Origin: a virus
Virus record (IMG/VR): IMGVR_UViG_3300040807_000922
Coordinates: 1 to 37,492 of that record
DNA length: 37,492 nucleotides
Reading direction: 5' to 3' (one strand)
In this document: piece by piece, positions 27,744-34,818 of the stretch
Layout of the letters: each line of letters opens with the position of its first letter
Position numbering within the stretch: the first letter of the stretch is position 1
The notes under the pieces: generated by a model
Told to the model about the DNA's origin: nothing
Database searches by the model: none
What the model saw: the letters and a program-made list of their open reading frames with translations, nothing else
Translations under genes and position numbers: made by a program

Positions 27744-28963
27744 TAATTGTCTGCCTTAGGTCTTAGTGCGTTAGACAAGCTTTGTCTTTCTTCAACTTCT
27801 TCGCCACCGATTGTATTAGTATTTGCATTGTTAATAAATGTACCTTTAAGTGTTTGTCTATTCGGTCCATTTGTTATTGTCATACGCACAGCATCTTGAA
27901 CTCTTATCCAACTAGCTCCGTCATATCTAAATAATCTGTTAGGAAGATAATCGGTTCTTAGGAAGTAATCACCATTAGAATTAACGCTTGGAAATCTTGT
28001 ACCGCTACCAAATGCTTCTCCGTTTGGTGGATTATCGCCCGAAACTAGATAACCTGCATATCCTGCTCTATCCGGTTTAGAAGCATTTGGATCTTCAACT
28101 GTGTCTACAACAGTACGTCCGTTTTCGTCTACATTCACAGTATAGTAATGACTAATATCGTAACCACTAAGCGGCGCATCTGCTTCTGCTTCACTAAGCA
28201 CAGCATCGTTGATTTGCATTTCTTTTTCGTATGTACTCAATAGATCTCTCAGTGTACTATCAGTATACTCTCGCCAATTAAAAACATCAGTAGGAGTATT
28301 ACCTGTAGTTTGAGCAGTTGCTTCATATAGCTTGCCCTGATATTTAACTACTTGTCCTATTTCATATGTAACACTTGCATCATAATCGCCGATAAAGTTA
28401 TCATCATTTTCAGGACGCTCAAGTATATCTGCATATTCTTGGCTATCAATAATTGATTTAATTTTAAGCCTATACAAGTGCGGATACCAAGTAGGCGAAA
28501 ATCCTTCAGCTGCACGGTTAACATCTTCAACTACATAGTATCTTTTTAGACTAGTAGCAAAATCATTTTCTGCATATTCGTCTGTTAAGTGAGGTAATTC
28601 TAATACATCACCTGGCATAATCTTTCTACCAAGAGTAGCTACACTTCTTGTTATGTGTATTGTCATAAACAGAGTATCGTTGCTCAAGAACAAACCAAAT
28701 TGACTTAGGTCAAAATCTAGATCTTGTACATTGTATACTCCGCGGATAGTATAGACATCCGGATCATATTTTCTATCTCTATTCTCTAAAAATAGGATGT
28801 CTTGTATTTGGGTATGATCTTTTACAGTTTCGCCATCATCTGTACCAACGTATTTGTGTACGTGTACATCAGTGCCGCCAATTGTAAACATTTCATAGAT
28901 GCGATTATCCATGAACTTGTAATCATTTCCTCTTTCTGGTTTGTATAAACTTAATCTTGGCAT
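27743..28963 (-). CDS. gp14: Neck protein, gp14-like, with an inserted CBM5/12-like module
   Basis: The start chosen is Met at 28963 (MPRLSLYKPERG), which gives 406 residues. A longer reading frame to 29023 would overlap the divergent gp13 start and carries no ribosome site. FGLFLSNDTLFMTIHI, GDVLELPHL and a YYVVEDVNR segment fit gp14, the head-completion neck protein. Residues about 205-260 are an extra module: YEIGQVVKYQGKLYEAT with a closing Trp, similar to the repeats of the gene at position 56. The late box lies exactly five bases before this ATG on the minus strand, predicting a leaderless mRNA. T4 gp14 is shorter (about 256 residues). Confidence 0.75.
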   Translation of the reverse strand: MPRLSLYKPERGNDYKFMDNRIYEMFTIGGTDVHVHKYVGTDDGETVKDHTQIQDILFLENRDRKYDPDVYTIRGVYNVQDLDFDLSQFGLFLSNDTLFMTIHITRSVATLGRKIMPGDVLELPHLTDEYAENDFATSLKRYYVVEDVNRAAEGFSPTWYPHLYRLKIKSIIDSQEYADILERPENDDNFIGDYDASVTYEIGQVVKYQGKLYEATAQTTGNTPTDVFNWREYTDSTLRDLLSTYEKEMQINDAVLSEAEADAPLSGYDISHYYTVNVDENGRTVVDTVEDPNASKPDRAGYAGYLVSGDNPPNGEAFGSGTRFPSVNSNGDYFLRTDYLPNRLFRYDGASWIRVQDAVRMTITNGPNRQTLKGTFINNANTNTIGGEEVEERQSLSNALRPKADN

Positions 28964-28968
28964 ACACA

Positions 28969-28975
28969 TATTTAT
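28969..28975 (-). promoter_or_regulatory. Late promoter box of gp14, five bases from ATG
   Basis: The minus strand reads ATAAATA, then TGTGT, then ATG at 28963. If this box sits at -12 to -6 as in T4, +1 is the A of ATG. There is no Shine-Dalgarno site. The box pairs back to back with the plus-strand box at 28979. Confidence 0.55.
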
Positions 28976-28978
28976 CGC

Positions 28979-28986
28979 ATAAATAC
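28979..28986 (+). promoter_or_regulatory. Late promoter box of gp13
   Basis: ATAAATAC is followed by GGAG at 28992-28995 and ATG at 29005. It lies only three bases from the minus-strand box, making TATTTAT-CGC-ATAAATA, a perfect inverted repeat with seven-base arms. Confidence 0.65.
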
Positions 28987-29004
28987 TATACGGAGAACAT
29001 CTAT

Positions 29005-29766
29005 ATGGCAGACTTAGTAACACAAAAGCAAGAAATATTTGATTATGTTAATGCGTTTCTCGGCGGAGGAATGGTCGACGTTGAACTTGACCCTATACAC
29101 TACGAGACAGCACTAACTAAAGCACTCACTCGTTTTAGGCAGCGTAGTGATGCAAGTGTTGAGGAAAGCTATTTGTTCCTTGATCTAATAGAAGATCAAA
29201 ACGAGTATATATTGCCAAACGAAGTTATCGAAGTACGCAAAGTACACCGCAGATCAATTGGTACACGCACAGGCGGCGGCGATGGAGGTAGTTTACACGA
29301 GCCATTTAACCTAGCATATACAAACACCTATCTATTAAGTGGCTCAACACAAATGGGCGGACTAGCAACATATGAAATGTTTGCAGGTTATCAAGAACTA
29401 GTAGGTCGTATGTTTGGATCATTTATTGAGTTTACATGGAACAACACTACTAAGAAATTAACTATTCTACAACGTCCAAGAGCAGAAGAAAATGTGTTAC
29501 TTTTTGCCTATAACTATCGTCCAGATAGCGAATTATTAAACGATTATCTTGCCAAACAATGGATTAAAGACTATACACTAGCAGCATGTAAGTACATGCT
29601 AGGCGAAGCACGTAGTAAGTTTGCAACCATTGCTGGACCACAAGGCGGCACGAGTCTTAATGGTGATACACTAAAAGCAGAAGCGCAAGCTGAAATGGAA
29701 AAACTAGAAATAGAAGTAAGTCAAGCAGTGCCCGGTGGTACAGGATATGGCTTTCTTATTGGTTGA
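29005..29766 (+). CDS. gp13: Neck protein, gp13-like
   Basis: The chosen start at 29005 has GGAG nine bases upstream and gives 253 residues. An in-frame ATG 48 bases earlier lies upstream of the late box and is rejected. The C-terminus WIKDYTLAACKYMLGEARSKF...GYGFLIG matches T4 gp13, which ends WVKDYATALAKELNG...PPFGILVG. The N-terminus has the same INVEL/VDVEL pattern. gp13 joins gp14 on the filled head to form the neck. It is transcribed away from gp14, although the two work together. Confidence 0.82.
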   Translation: MADLVTQKQEIFDYVNAFLGGGMVDVELDPIHYETALTKALTRFRQRSDASVEESYLFLDLIEDQNEYILPNEVIEVRKVHRRSIGTRTGGGDGGSLHEPFNLAYTNTYLLSGSTQMGGLATYEMFAGYQELVGRMFGSFIEFTWNNTTKKLTILQRPRAEENVLLFAYNYRPDSELLNDYLAKQWIKDYTLAACKYMLGEARSKFATIAGPQGGTSLNGDTLKAEAQAEMEKLEIEVSQAVPGGTGYGFLIG

Positions 29767-29791
29767 CAATCATTCTTAAAGAGGTTATAAT
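29763..29791 (+). promoter_or_regulatory. Perfect consensus sigma-70 early promoter
   Basis: TTGACA at 29763-29768 and TATAAT at 29786-29791 are both full consensus, with the ideal 17-base spacer. The -35 element overlaps the gp13 stop codon. Transcription would start near 29798, just before GGAG at 29804-29807. It should be read by the host housekeeping polymerase early in infection. Confidence 0.85.
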
Positions 29792-29814
29792 AAACAAACT
29801 ATAGGAGTATGTTT

Positions 29815-30381
29815 ATGTTACCTAAACTTTTAGTTATTGGACACGGCCGACATGGCAAAGACACGGTCTGTGAAATTCTTAGAGACAATTACGGTTTTAG
29901 TTTTGAATCGAGCAGCAAGTTCTGTTCGAAGTTGTTTATATATGATATGTTGAAGGACAAATATGGATACGCTACTGAAGAAGAATGTTATGCTGACAGG
30001 CATAATCACCGAGCAGAGTGGTATGATGCTATCTGTGATTATAATAAAGGTGATGGAGCTCGTTTAGGTAGAGCTATTTTTGCAGAGCACGATATCTATT
30101 GTGGTCTACGTAACAAGCGTGAATTTTTTGCTATGAAAAACACTGGCGTGTTTGATTATGTTATTTGGGTAGATCGCAGCGACCATCTTCCTCCTGAGCC
30201 TAAAGACTCAATGAGCTTAGAACAGTGGATGGCAGATTTTGTTATTGATAATAACACAGATCTTTCTGAGTTAAAATTTAATACTTGCAACTTGATTGAT
30301 TATTTAGAAACTAAAGATCGGGGATTAGATCTCCTTGACGCCAACGGACTCCCTCATCCTGGAGGACTCTTTGGCAGTTAG
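29815..30381 (+). CDS. Deoxynucleoside monophosphate kinase-like protein
   Basis: The P-loop GHGRHGKDT (residues 9-17 from the chosen start) marks a P-loop kinase of the phage dNMP kinase type. The role would be phosphorylating dNMPs for phage DNA synthesis. The start at 29815 is preferred because GGAG lies seven bases upstream; an ATG six bases earlier is too close to that site. The C-terminal 70 bases overlap the antisense HNH gene. The perfect early promoter fits a nucleotide-metabolism gene set among late genes. A generic P-loop nucleotide kinase with another substrate is an alternative. Confidence 0.72.
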   Translation: MLPKLLVIGHGRHGKDTVCEILRDNYGFSFESSSKFCSKLFIYDMLKDKYGYATEEECYADRHNHRAEWYDAICDYNKGDGARLGRAIFAEHDIYCGLRNKREFFAMKNTGVFDYVIWVDRSDHLPPEPKDSMSLEQWMADFVIDNNTDLSELKFNTCNLIDYLETKDRGLDLLDANGLPHPGGLFGS

Positions 30382-30652
30382 CACAAATTGTTTTTAGATT
30401 ACTAGGACGGCAGTTGTCTAGTCTGCCGTCTATATGATACACATCAAACTGTTTTGGATTATTACTTGTAAATCCACACTTTTCGCAAATAGACTTTTTA
30501 GTATAACCTTGCTCTTGCCAGCGAGGTATACCTTTTGATTTGCCGCCGTTTCGAGCACAACTTTCACACATGCTCCTATAGAATGTTTTTCCATCCTTGT
30601 GATAGTTGATTGCCGACGGTTTTTTCTTACAATTCTTGCATAAAGGGCGCAT
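30311..30652 (-). CDS. HNH endonuclease with zinc-ribbon Cys pairs
   Basis: This 113-residue basic protein has CxxC pairs at 5/8 and 29/32, and another four cysteines at 56/59 and 90/93 around the HNH core. In that core His73 lies in DVYHIDGRLDN, followed by Asn85 and Cys90-x2-Cys93. Such small HNH proteins are often free-standing homing endonucleases in T4-like phages. It lies antisense between the kinase and gp18, with its 3' end overlapping the kinase by 71 bases. Its start codon is five bases from a late box and inside a hairpin. Confidence 0.78.
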   Translation of the reverse strand: MRPLCKNCKKKPSAINYHKDGKTFYRSMCESCARNGGKSKGIPRWQEQGYTKKSICEKCGFTSNNPKQFDVYHIDGRLDNCRPSNLKTICANCQRVLQDEGVRWRQGDLIPDL

Positions 30653-30673
30653 ACTAATATTTAGCTGCCCTTT
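30642..30673 (-). promoter_or_regulatory. Hairpin spanning the HNH start codon
   Basis: On the minus strand AAAGGGC (30673-30667) pairs with GCCCTTT (30648-30642), seven base pairs with an 18-base loop. The loop contains the late box CTAAATA and the ATG. CTAA and TTAG inside the loop can add four pairs. A transcript begun upstream would fold over the start. A late transcript would lack the left arm. Confidence 0.5.
30658..30664 (-). promoter_or_regulatory. Late promoter box of the HNH gene, five bases from ATG
   Basis: The minus strand reads CTAAATA, then TTAGT, then ATG at 30652. T4 geometry would place +1 on the start codon. No ribosome site is present between them. Confidence 0.5.
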
Positions 30674-30721
30674 TCGGTCCCTTTTTATAGGTGTTTATCC
30701 AGGGTTTTTAATGTAGATACG

Positions 30722-30729
30722 CTAAATAC
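30722..30729 (+). promoter_or_regulatory. Late promoter box of gp18
   Basis: CTAAATAC is followed by AGGAGA at 30748-30753 and ATG at 30761. The same box sequence precedes gp19. Confidence 0.7.
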
Positions 30730-30760
30730 TACTAACAACAACCCATTAGGAGAACATAAC

Positions 30761-33700
30761 ATGGCTTTAGTATCACCAGGTGTACAGGTTAATGTAATCG
30801 ACGAGAGTTTTTACACTCCGGCGGAACCAGGCACTGTACCAATGATTTTTGTTGCTTCTGCTAGCAATAAGCAAAATGGCAGTGGCACAGGTATTGCTCC
30901 AGGAACACTGGCAGCAAACGCAGGTAAACCTTACCTACTTACATCACAGAGAGAATTAGCAGAAACTTTCGGAGATCCAATCTTCTATACAGATTCTAAT
31001 AACAATCCAATACACGGTGGTGAATTAAACGAATACGGATTGCAAGCAGCATATTCACTGCTAGGTGTAAGCAACAGAGTATATGTAACTAGAGCTGATG
31101 TAGATCTAAGCAAACTACAAGCACAGGCAGATGAGCCAACAGCAAATCCAGCAGCTGGTACATATTGGTTAGACACAGAAGCAACTAACTGGGGTATTTT
31201 CCAGTGGAATGGTGCAGCAGTAGGAACAACAGGAGCACAGAGCTTTACAGTTCAAGAACCAATTATTATTATTGAAGCAGCTCGTGTAGACGGAAACGGC
31301 TTTCCAAAGCAAAGCGAAGGCGTAGTTGGTGGTTATGCTATCAAAGCAACAACAGATGTTATCAGAGCTTACTACAGAGTTAATGCAGCAACAGCTTTAA
31401 GATTGGGAATAACAAATCAATGGGTTGAATTAGGTTCTCCAAACTGGAAAGCGGCATGGCCAGTAGCAACAGGTTCTGTAAGTTCACCGAGTGTAAGTCA
31501 ATCAAACGGTGCTTCTATGACACTACAAGCAGGTAGTGGGTCTGTAATTACAATTAATGAAGACGACAGTTTAGCAGATATTGTAACCGCAGGTAATACA
31601 GCACTAGCGGGAACAGGTATCAGTCTACAGGTTGTTGACAACAAGCTTGCAATTTTCAATGATGGCTCGTCAGACGAAGTTGTAAACTTATTAGACAGCG
31701 CAGGATTAGGCGCAATACTAGGACTAACAGCTGGAGCATACAAAGCACCAGAACTACAAATCAGCAAGCATACACAAGTTCCAGAGTTTAAGACAGCAGA
31801 AGAAAATCGTCCAACTGGTTCTATTTGGGTCAAAACAACAGAACCAAATCTAGGTGCTCGTTGGAGATTTAAAGTATGGAATGACGACACAGAACTATTC
31901 GACGAAGTTGCTGCTCCACTACATGCAGACAATGCTACAGCATTATACGAACTAGATAGAACAGGCGGCGGATTTAATCTACCAAGCGGCAGTGCTTATG
32001 TTCGTACTAATGTAGAAGCAGAAGCAGAACCACACGCAGCGTTTACAATTTATGTAAGATCACGTAGCGGCGCAACTACTATTACTGGTGAGCCAAGAAT
32101 AGCAGGAGCATTTACAAACTTAACGTCATATTCTTTAGATATCGCAGAAACAGATGCAGGTTCACAAACTTTTAACAGTGCAATCACAGTTTCATTTACA
32201 GGTACAGGCGCAGCAGATGACACAGAACTATTTGCAGGAGCTGTTAATGCAGCAGGTTTTGAAAATGTAAGCGCAAGTGTTGATTCACAAAACAGAATAG
32301 TAATTACACACGCACAAGGTGGTGATATTCAATTTACTAATGCATCTACAGCAATGGCAGCAGCAGGATTTAGTGTGTTTGACGCAAATAATCCAACAAC
32401 TACTGCACACCTATACAGCTATAATAGTGTATTAACTGCAAGTAACTGGAGAAAAGCAAGCTACACAGCAAGTGAAAATGAGCCAGCAAGCCTAGCAGCA
32501 GACGGCGAACTATGGTATAGTTCAGTAGTCGACGAAGTTGATATAATGGTACACAATGGTACTACTTGGGTAGGTTATCAAACACTTTACAGTACAACTA
32601 ATGACCAAGGTCCAATTGTAAGTGCTACAGAGCCAACTACACAATCAGACGGAGGCTCACTACAAAATAACGACCTATGGATTGACACTTCAGATATTGA
32701 AAACTATCCAACAATTTATCGTTATTCAAACGCACAGTGGACATTGGTAGACAAGACAGACCAAACTACAGAAAGTGGTGTGCTATTTGCAGATGCACGT
32801 TATGGCACAAGCGGCGGTACAGCAAGTGTTGCACCAGAAGCAACTATTATAGAATTGTTATCTAGTGATTACTTAGATCCAGATGCACCAGATCCAGCAC
32901 TATATCCAAAAGGCATGCTGCTATGGAACCTACGCAGAAGCGGATTTAATGTCAAGCGTTTCGAGCGCAACTACATTGATCTAACAGCAGATAATGCTCG
33001 TAACAATGACGAAGCAATGAGCGCATATTATCCACACCGTTGGGTAACTGATTCACCTAACCAAGCAGATGGTTCAGGTAGCTTTGGACGTCTAGCACAA
33101 CGCAGTGTTGTTGTTAAGCAACTACAAGCAATGGTTAACTCAAATGACGATATTAGAGACGACGAGTCAAGAGTGTTTAACGTAATGGCAACACCTGGTT
33201 ATCCAGAGCTAATTGGCGAGATGATTACACTCAACTACGATAGAGGACTAAGTGCATTTATTGTAGGCGATTCACCATTCCGCTTAACACCAGATGCAAC
33301 TTCACTTAACGAGTGGGGACAGAACGTTCGCTCAGCAGTTGAAGACAATGACGACGGACTAGTTAGCTTTGATGAGTACATGGGTGTTTATTACCCAGCA
33401 GGCTTTACGAGTGATAACGCAGGTAACAACGTAGTTGTTCCTCCAAGTCATATGGCACTACGTACTATTGCACTAAGTGACCAAGTTAGCTTCCCATGGT
33501 TTGCACCAGCAGGTACAAGACGTGGTGGCGTAACTAACGCTACAGCAACAGGCTACATTAACAACGAAGGCGAATTTGTAAGTGTTGCACTTAACGAAGG
33601 ACAGCGTGATACACTGTACTCAAATGCAATTAACCCAATTACATTCCTAAACGGAAGTGGACTAGTTGTATTTGGTCAGAAGACTCGTGCAAGAAATGCA

Positions 33701-34030
33701 AGTGCGCTAGACAGAATCAACGTAGCACGTCTAGTAATTTATATGAGAAGTCAGCTAAACAAACTAGCAAAGCCATACTTGTTTGAGCCAAACGATAAGA
33801 TCACACGTGATCAGATCAAGCAAGCAGCAGAAAGCTTATGTCTAGAACTAGTAGGACAAAGAGCACTTTATGATTATCTAGTTGTGTGTGACGAAACAAA
33901 CAATACACCAAGTAGAATTGACCGTAATGAGCTTTATCTAGATATTGCAATTGAGCCAGTAAAAGCAGTAGAATTTATTTACATTCCGCTACGCTTGAAA
34001 AATACAGGAGAAATTGCAGGACTAGGCTAA
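30761..34030 (+). CDS. gp18: Contractile tail sheath protein, gp18-like, enlarged
   Basis: The start MALVSPGVQVNVIDES resembles T4 gp18 (LLSPGIELKE). The C-terminal 410 residues (from about 677) contain the conserved sheath core, including INVARLVIYMRSQLNKLAKP and the AIEPVKAVEFIYIPLRL end. The protein is 1089 residues against 659 in T4. The extra sequence lies between residues about 128 and 675, is beta-rich, and contains several units of the type G-x-Y/L-W-x-D-T...Y-x-W/S (TYWLDT, SIWVKT, DLWIDT). It would face outward on the sheath and may be a decoration. It has a strong late promoter and AGGAGA site. Confidence 0.9.
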   Translation: MALVSPGVQVNVIDESFYTPAEPGTVPMIFVASASNKQNGSGTGIAPGTLAANAGKPYLLTSQRELAETFGDPIFYTDSNNNPIHGGELNEYGLQAAYSLLGVSNRVYVTRADVDLSKLQAQADEPTANPAAGTYWLDTEATNWGIFQWNGAAVGTTGAQSFTVQEPIIIIEAARVDGNGFPKQSEGVVGGYAIKATTDVIRAYYRVNAATALRLGITNQWVELGSPNWKAAWPVATGSVSSPSVSQSNGASMTLQAGSGSVITINEDDSLADIVTAGNTALAGTGISLQVVDNKLAIFNDGSSDEVVNLLDSAGLGAILGLTAGAYKAPELQISKHTQVPEFKTAEENRPTGSIWVKTTEPNLGARWRFKVWNDDTELFDEVAAPLHADNATALYELDRTGGGFNLPSGSAYVRTNVEAEAEPHAAFTIYVRSRSGATTITGEPRIAGAFTNLTSYSLDIAETDAGSQTFNSAITVSFTGTGAADDTELFAGAVNAAGFENVSASVDSQNRIVITHAQGGDIQFTNASTAMAAAGFSVFDANNPTTTAHLYSYNSVLTASNWRKASYTASENEPASLAADGELWYSSVVDEVDIMVHNGTTWVGYQTLYSTTNDQGPIVSATEPTTQSDGGSLQNNDLWIDTSDIENYPTIYRYSNAQWTLVDKTDQTTESGVLFADARYGTSGGTASVAPEATIIELLSSDYLDPDAPDPALYPKGMLLWNLRRSGFNVKRFERNYIDLTADNARNNDEAMSAYYPHRWVTDSPNQADGSGSFGRLAQRSVVVKQLQAMVNSNDDIRDDESRVFNVMATPGYPELIGEMITLNYDRGLSAFIVGDSPFRLTPDATSLNEWGQNVRSAVEDNDDGLVSFDEYMGVYYPAGFTSDNAGNNVVVPPSHMALRTIALSDQVSFPWFAPAGTRRGGVTNATATGYINNEGEFVSVALNEGQRDTLYSNAINPITFLNGSGLVVFGQKTRARNASALDRINVARLVIYMRSQLNKLAKPYLFEPNDKITRDQIKQAAESLCLELVGQRALYDYLVVCDETNNTPSRIDRNELYLDIAIEPVKAVEFIYIPLRLKNTGEIAGLG

Positions 34031-34035
34031 GAAAA

Positions 34036-34059
34036 TAGGCCCCTGAAATATGGGGCCTA
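34036..34059 (+). terminator. Hairpin between gp18 and gp19, possible weak terminator
   Basis: TAGGCCCC and GGGGCCTA form an eight-base-pair stem with an eight-base loop. No T tract follows, so it may slow polymerase or mark an RNA processing or stability site rather than terminate. The gp19 late box begins seven bases later. Confidence 0.45.
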
Positions 34060-34065
34060 AATTGG

Positions 34066-34073
34066 CTAAATAC
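34066..34073 (+). promoter_or_regulatory. Late promoter box of gp19
   Basis: CTAAATAC is identical to the gp18 box. AGGAGA follows at 34081-34086 and ATG is at 34095. It gives the tube its own transcription start. Confidence 0.7.
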
Positions 34074-34094
34074 TTGCAACAGGAGAAATATTAA

Positions 34095-34727
34095 ATGGCA
34101 ATCTCAACACTATCAAAAATTACAGTACCACTAGCTAGCGACCAGAGTGCTACTAGCCAAGGCTTGTTAATGCCTAAGCTACAGTATCGCTTTAGAGTTT
34201 CATTAGAAAACTTTGGTGTTAGTGCTGATACTACTGAAATTACAAAACAAGTTATTGACGTAACAAGACCAAACGTAACATTTGAAGAAATCACACTAGA
34301 CGTTTATAACTCAAGAAGCTATCTAGCAGGTAAGCATACTTGGGAACCAATTACACTAAACATTAGAGATGATGTAAATGGCAATGTACAAAAACTAGTG
34401 GGTGAGCAACTACAGAAGCAATTCGACTTCTTCGAGCAGTCAAGTGCAGCTTCAGGTATTGACTATAAGTTTGTTACACGTATTGAAATCTTAGACGGTG
34501 GCAACGGTGCAAACGAAGTAGGTGTACTAGAAACTTGGGAGTGCTATGGTTGTATGCTACAAAATGCAAACTATAACACACTAAACTATGCAACTAATGA
34601 TGCTGTTACAATCGCACTAAGTATCCGTTATGATAATGCAATCCAAACACCACAAGGTACAGGAGTTGGTACAGCAGTAGGACGTACAGTTAATACTCTA
34701 GTAACAGGTGGCGGCGGCGCTGCTTAA
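34095..34727 (+). CDS. gp19: Tail tube protein, gp19-like
   Basis: This 210-residue protein has the tube fold sequence: LQYRFRVSLENFGV, a VTRPNVTFEEITLDVYNS strand pair, WEPITLNIRDDVNG and LETWECYGCMLQNANYNTLNYA. These match the order of T4 gp19 (163 residues), with a Gly-rich extra C-terminus. It stacks in hexameric rings inside the sheath. It follows gp18 as in T4, with its own late promoter and a strong terminator after it. Confidence 0.88.
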   Translation: MAISTLSKITVPLASDQSATSQGLLMPKLQYRFRVSLENFGVSADTTEITKQVIDVTRPNVTFEEITLDVYNSRSYLAGKHTWEPITLNIRDDVNGNVQKLVGEQLQKQFDFFEQSSAASGIDYKFVTRIEILDGGNGANEVGVLETWECYGCMLQNANYNTLNYATNDAVTIALSIRYDNAIQTPQGTGVGTAVGRTVNTLVTGGGGAA

Positions 34728-34752
34728 TCTTAAAAATTAGATTGCCGATACG

Positions 34753-34780
34753 AAAGGGAGCCTTTGAGCTCCCTTTTTTT
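34753..34780 (+). terminator. Strong rho-independent terminator after gp19
   Basis: AAAGGGAGC and GCTCCCTTT form a nine-base-pair stem with a CTTTGA loop, running directly into a T tract. It ends the sheath and tube transcript. Confidence 0.9.
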
Positions 34781-34806
34781 ATTATATACGCAGTTAATTA
34801 AATAAG

Positions 34807-34814
34807 ATAAATAT
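34807..34814 (+). promoter_or_regulatory. Late promoter box of the 34819 gene, five bases from ATG
   Basis: ATAAATAT: the last A of the ATAAATA core is followed by TTATT and then ATG at 34819. There is no Shine-Dalgarno site. It is the third example of this exact spacing in the window. Confidence 0.6.
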
Positions 34815-34818
34815 TATT

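Noticed and set aside
28957-29004. Longer gp13 start at 28957
   Set aside because: It lies upstream of the late promoter box; GGAG and the box both point to 29005.
28964-29023. Longer gp14 start at 29023
   Set aside because: It would overlap the gp13 start and the divergent promoters; MPRLSLYKP at 28963 looks like a natural N-terminus.
31498-31932. 144-residue open frame on the minus strand
   Set aside because: It is antisense to the sheath insert and Ser/Leu rich, typical of a shadow frame.
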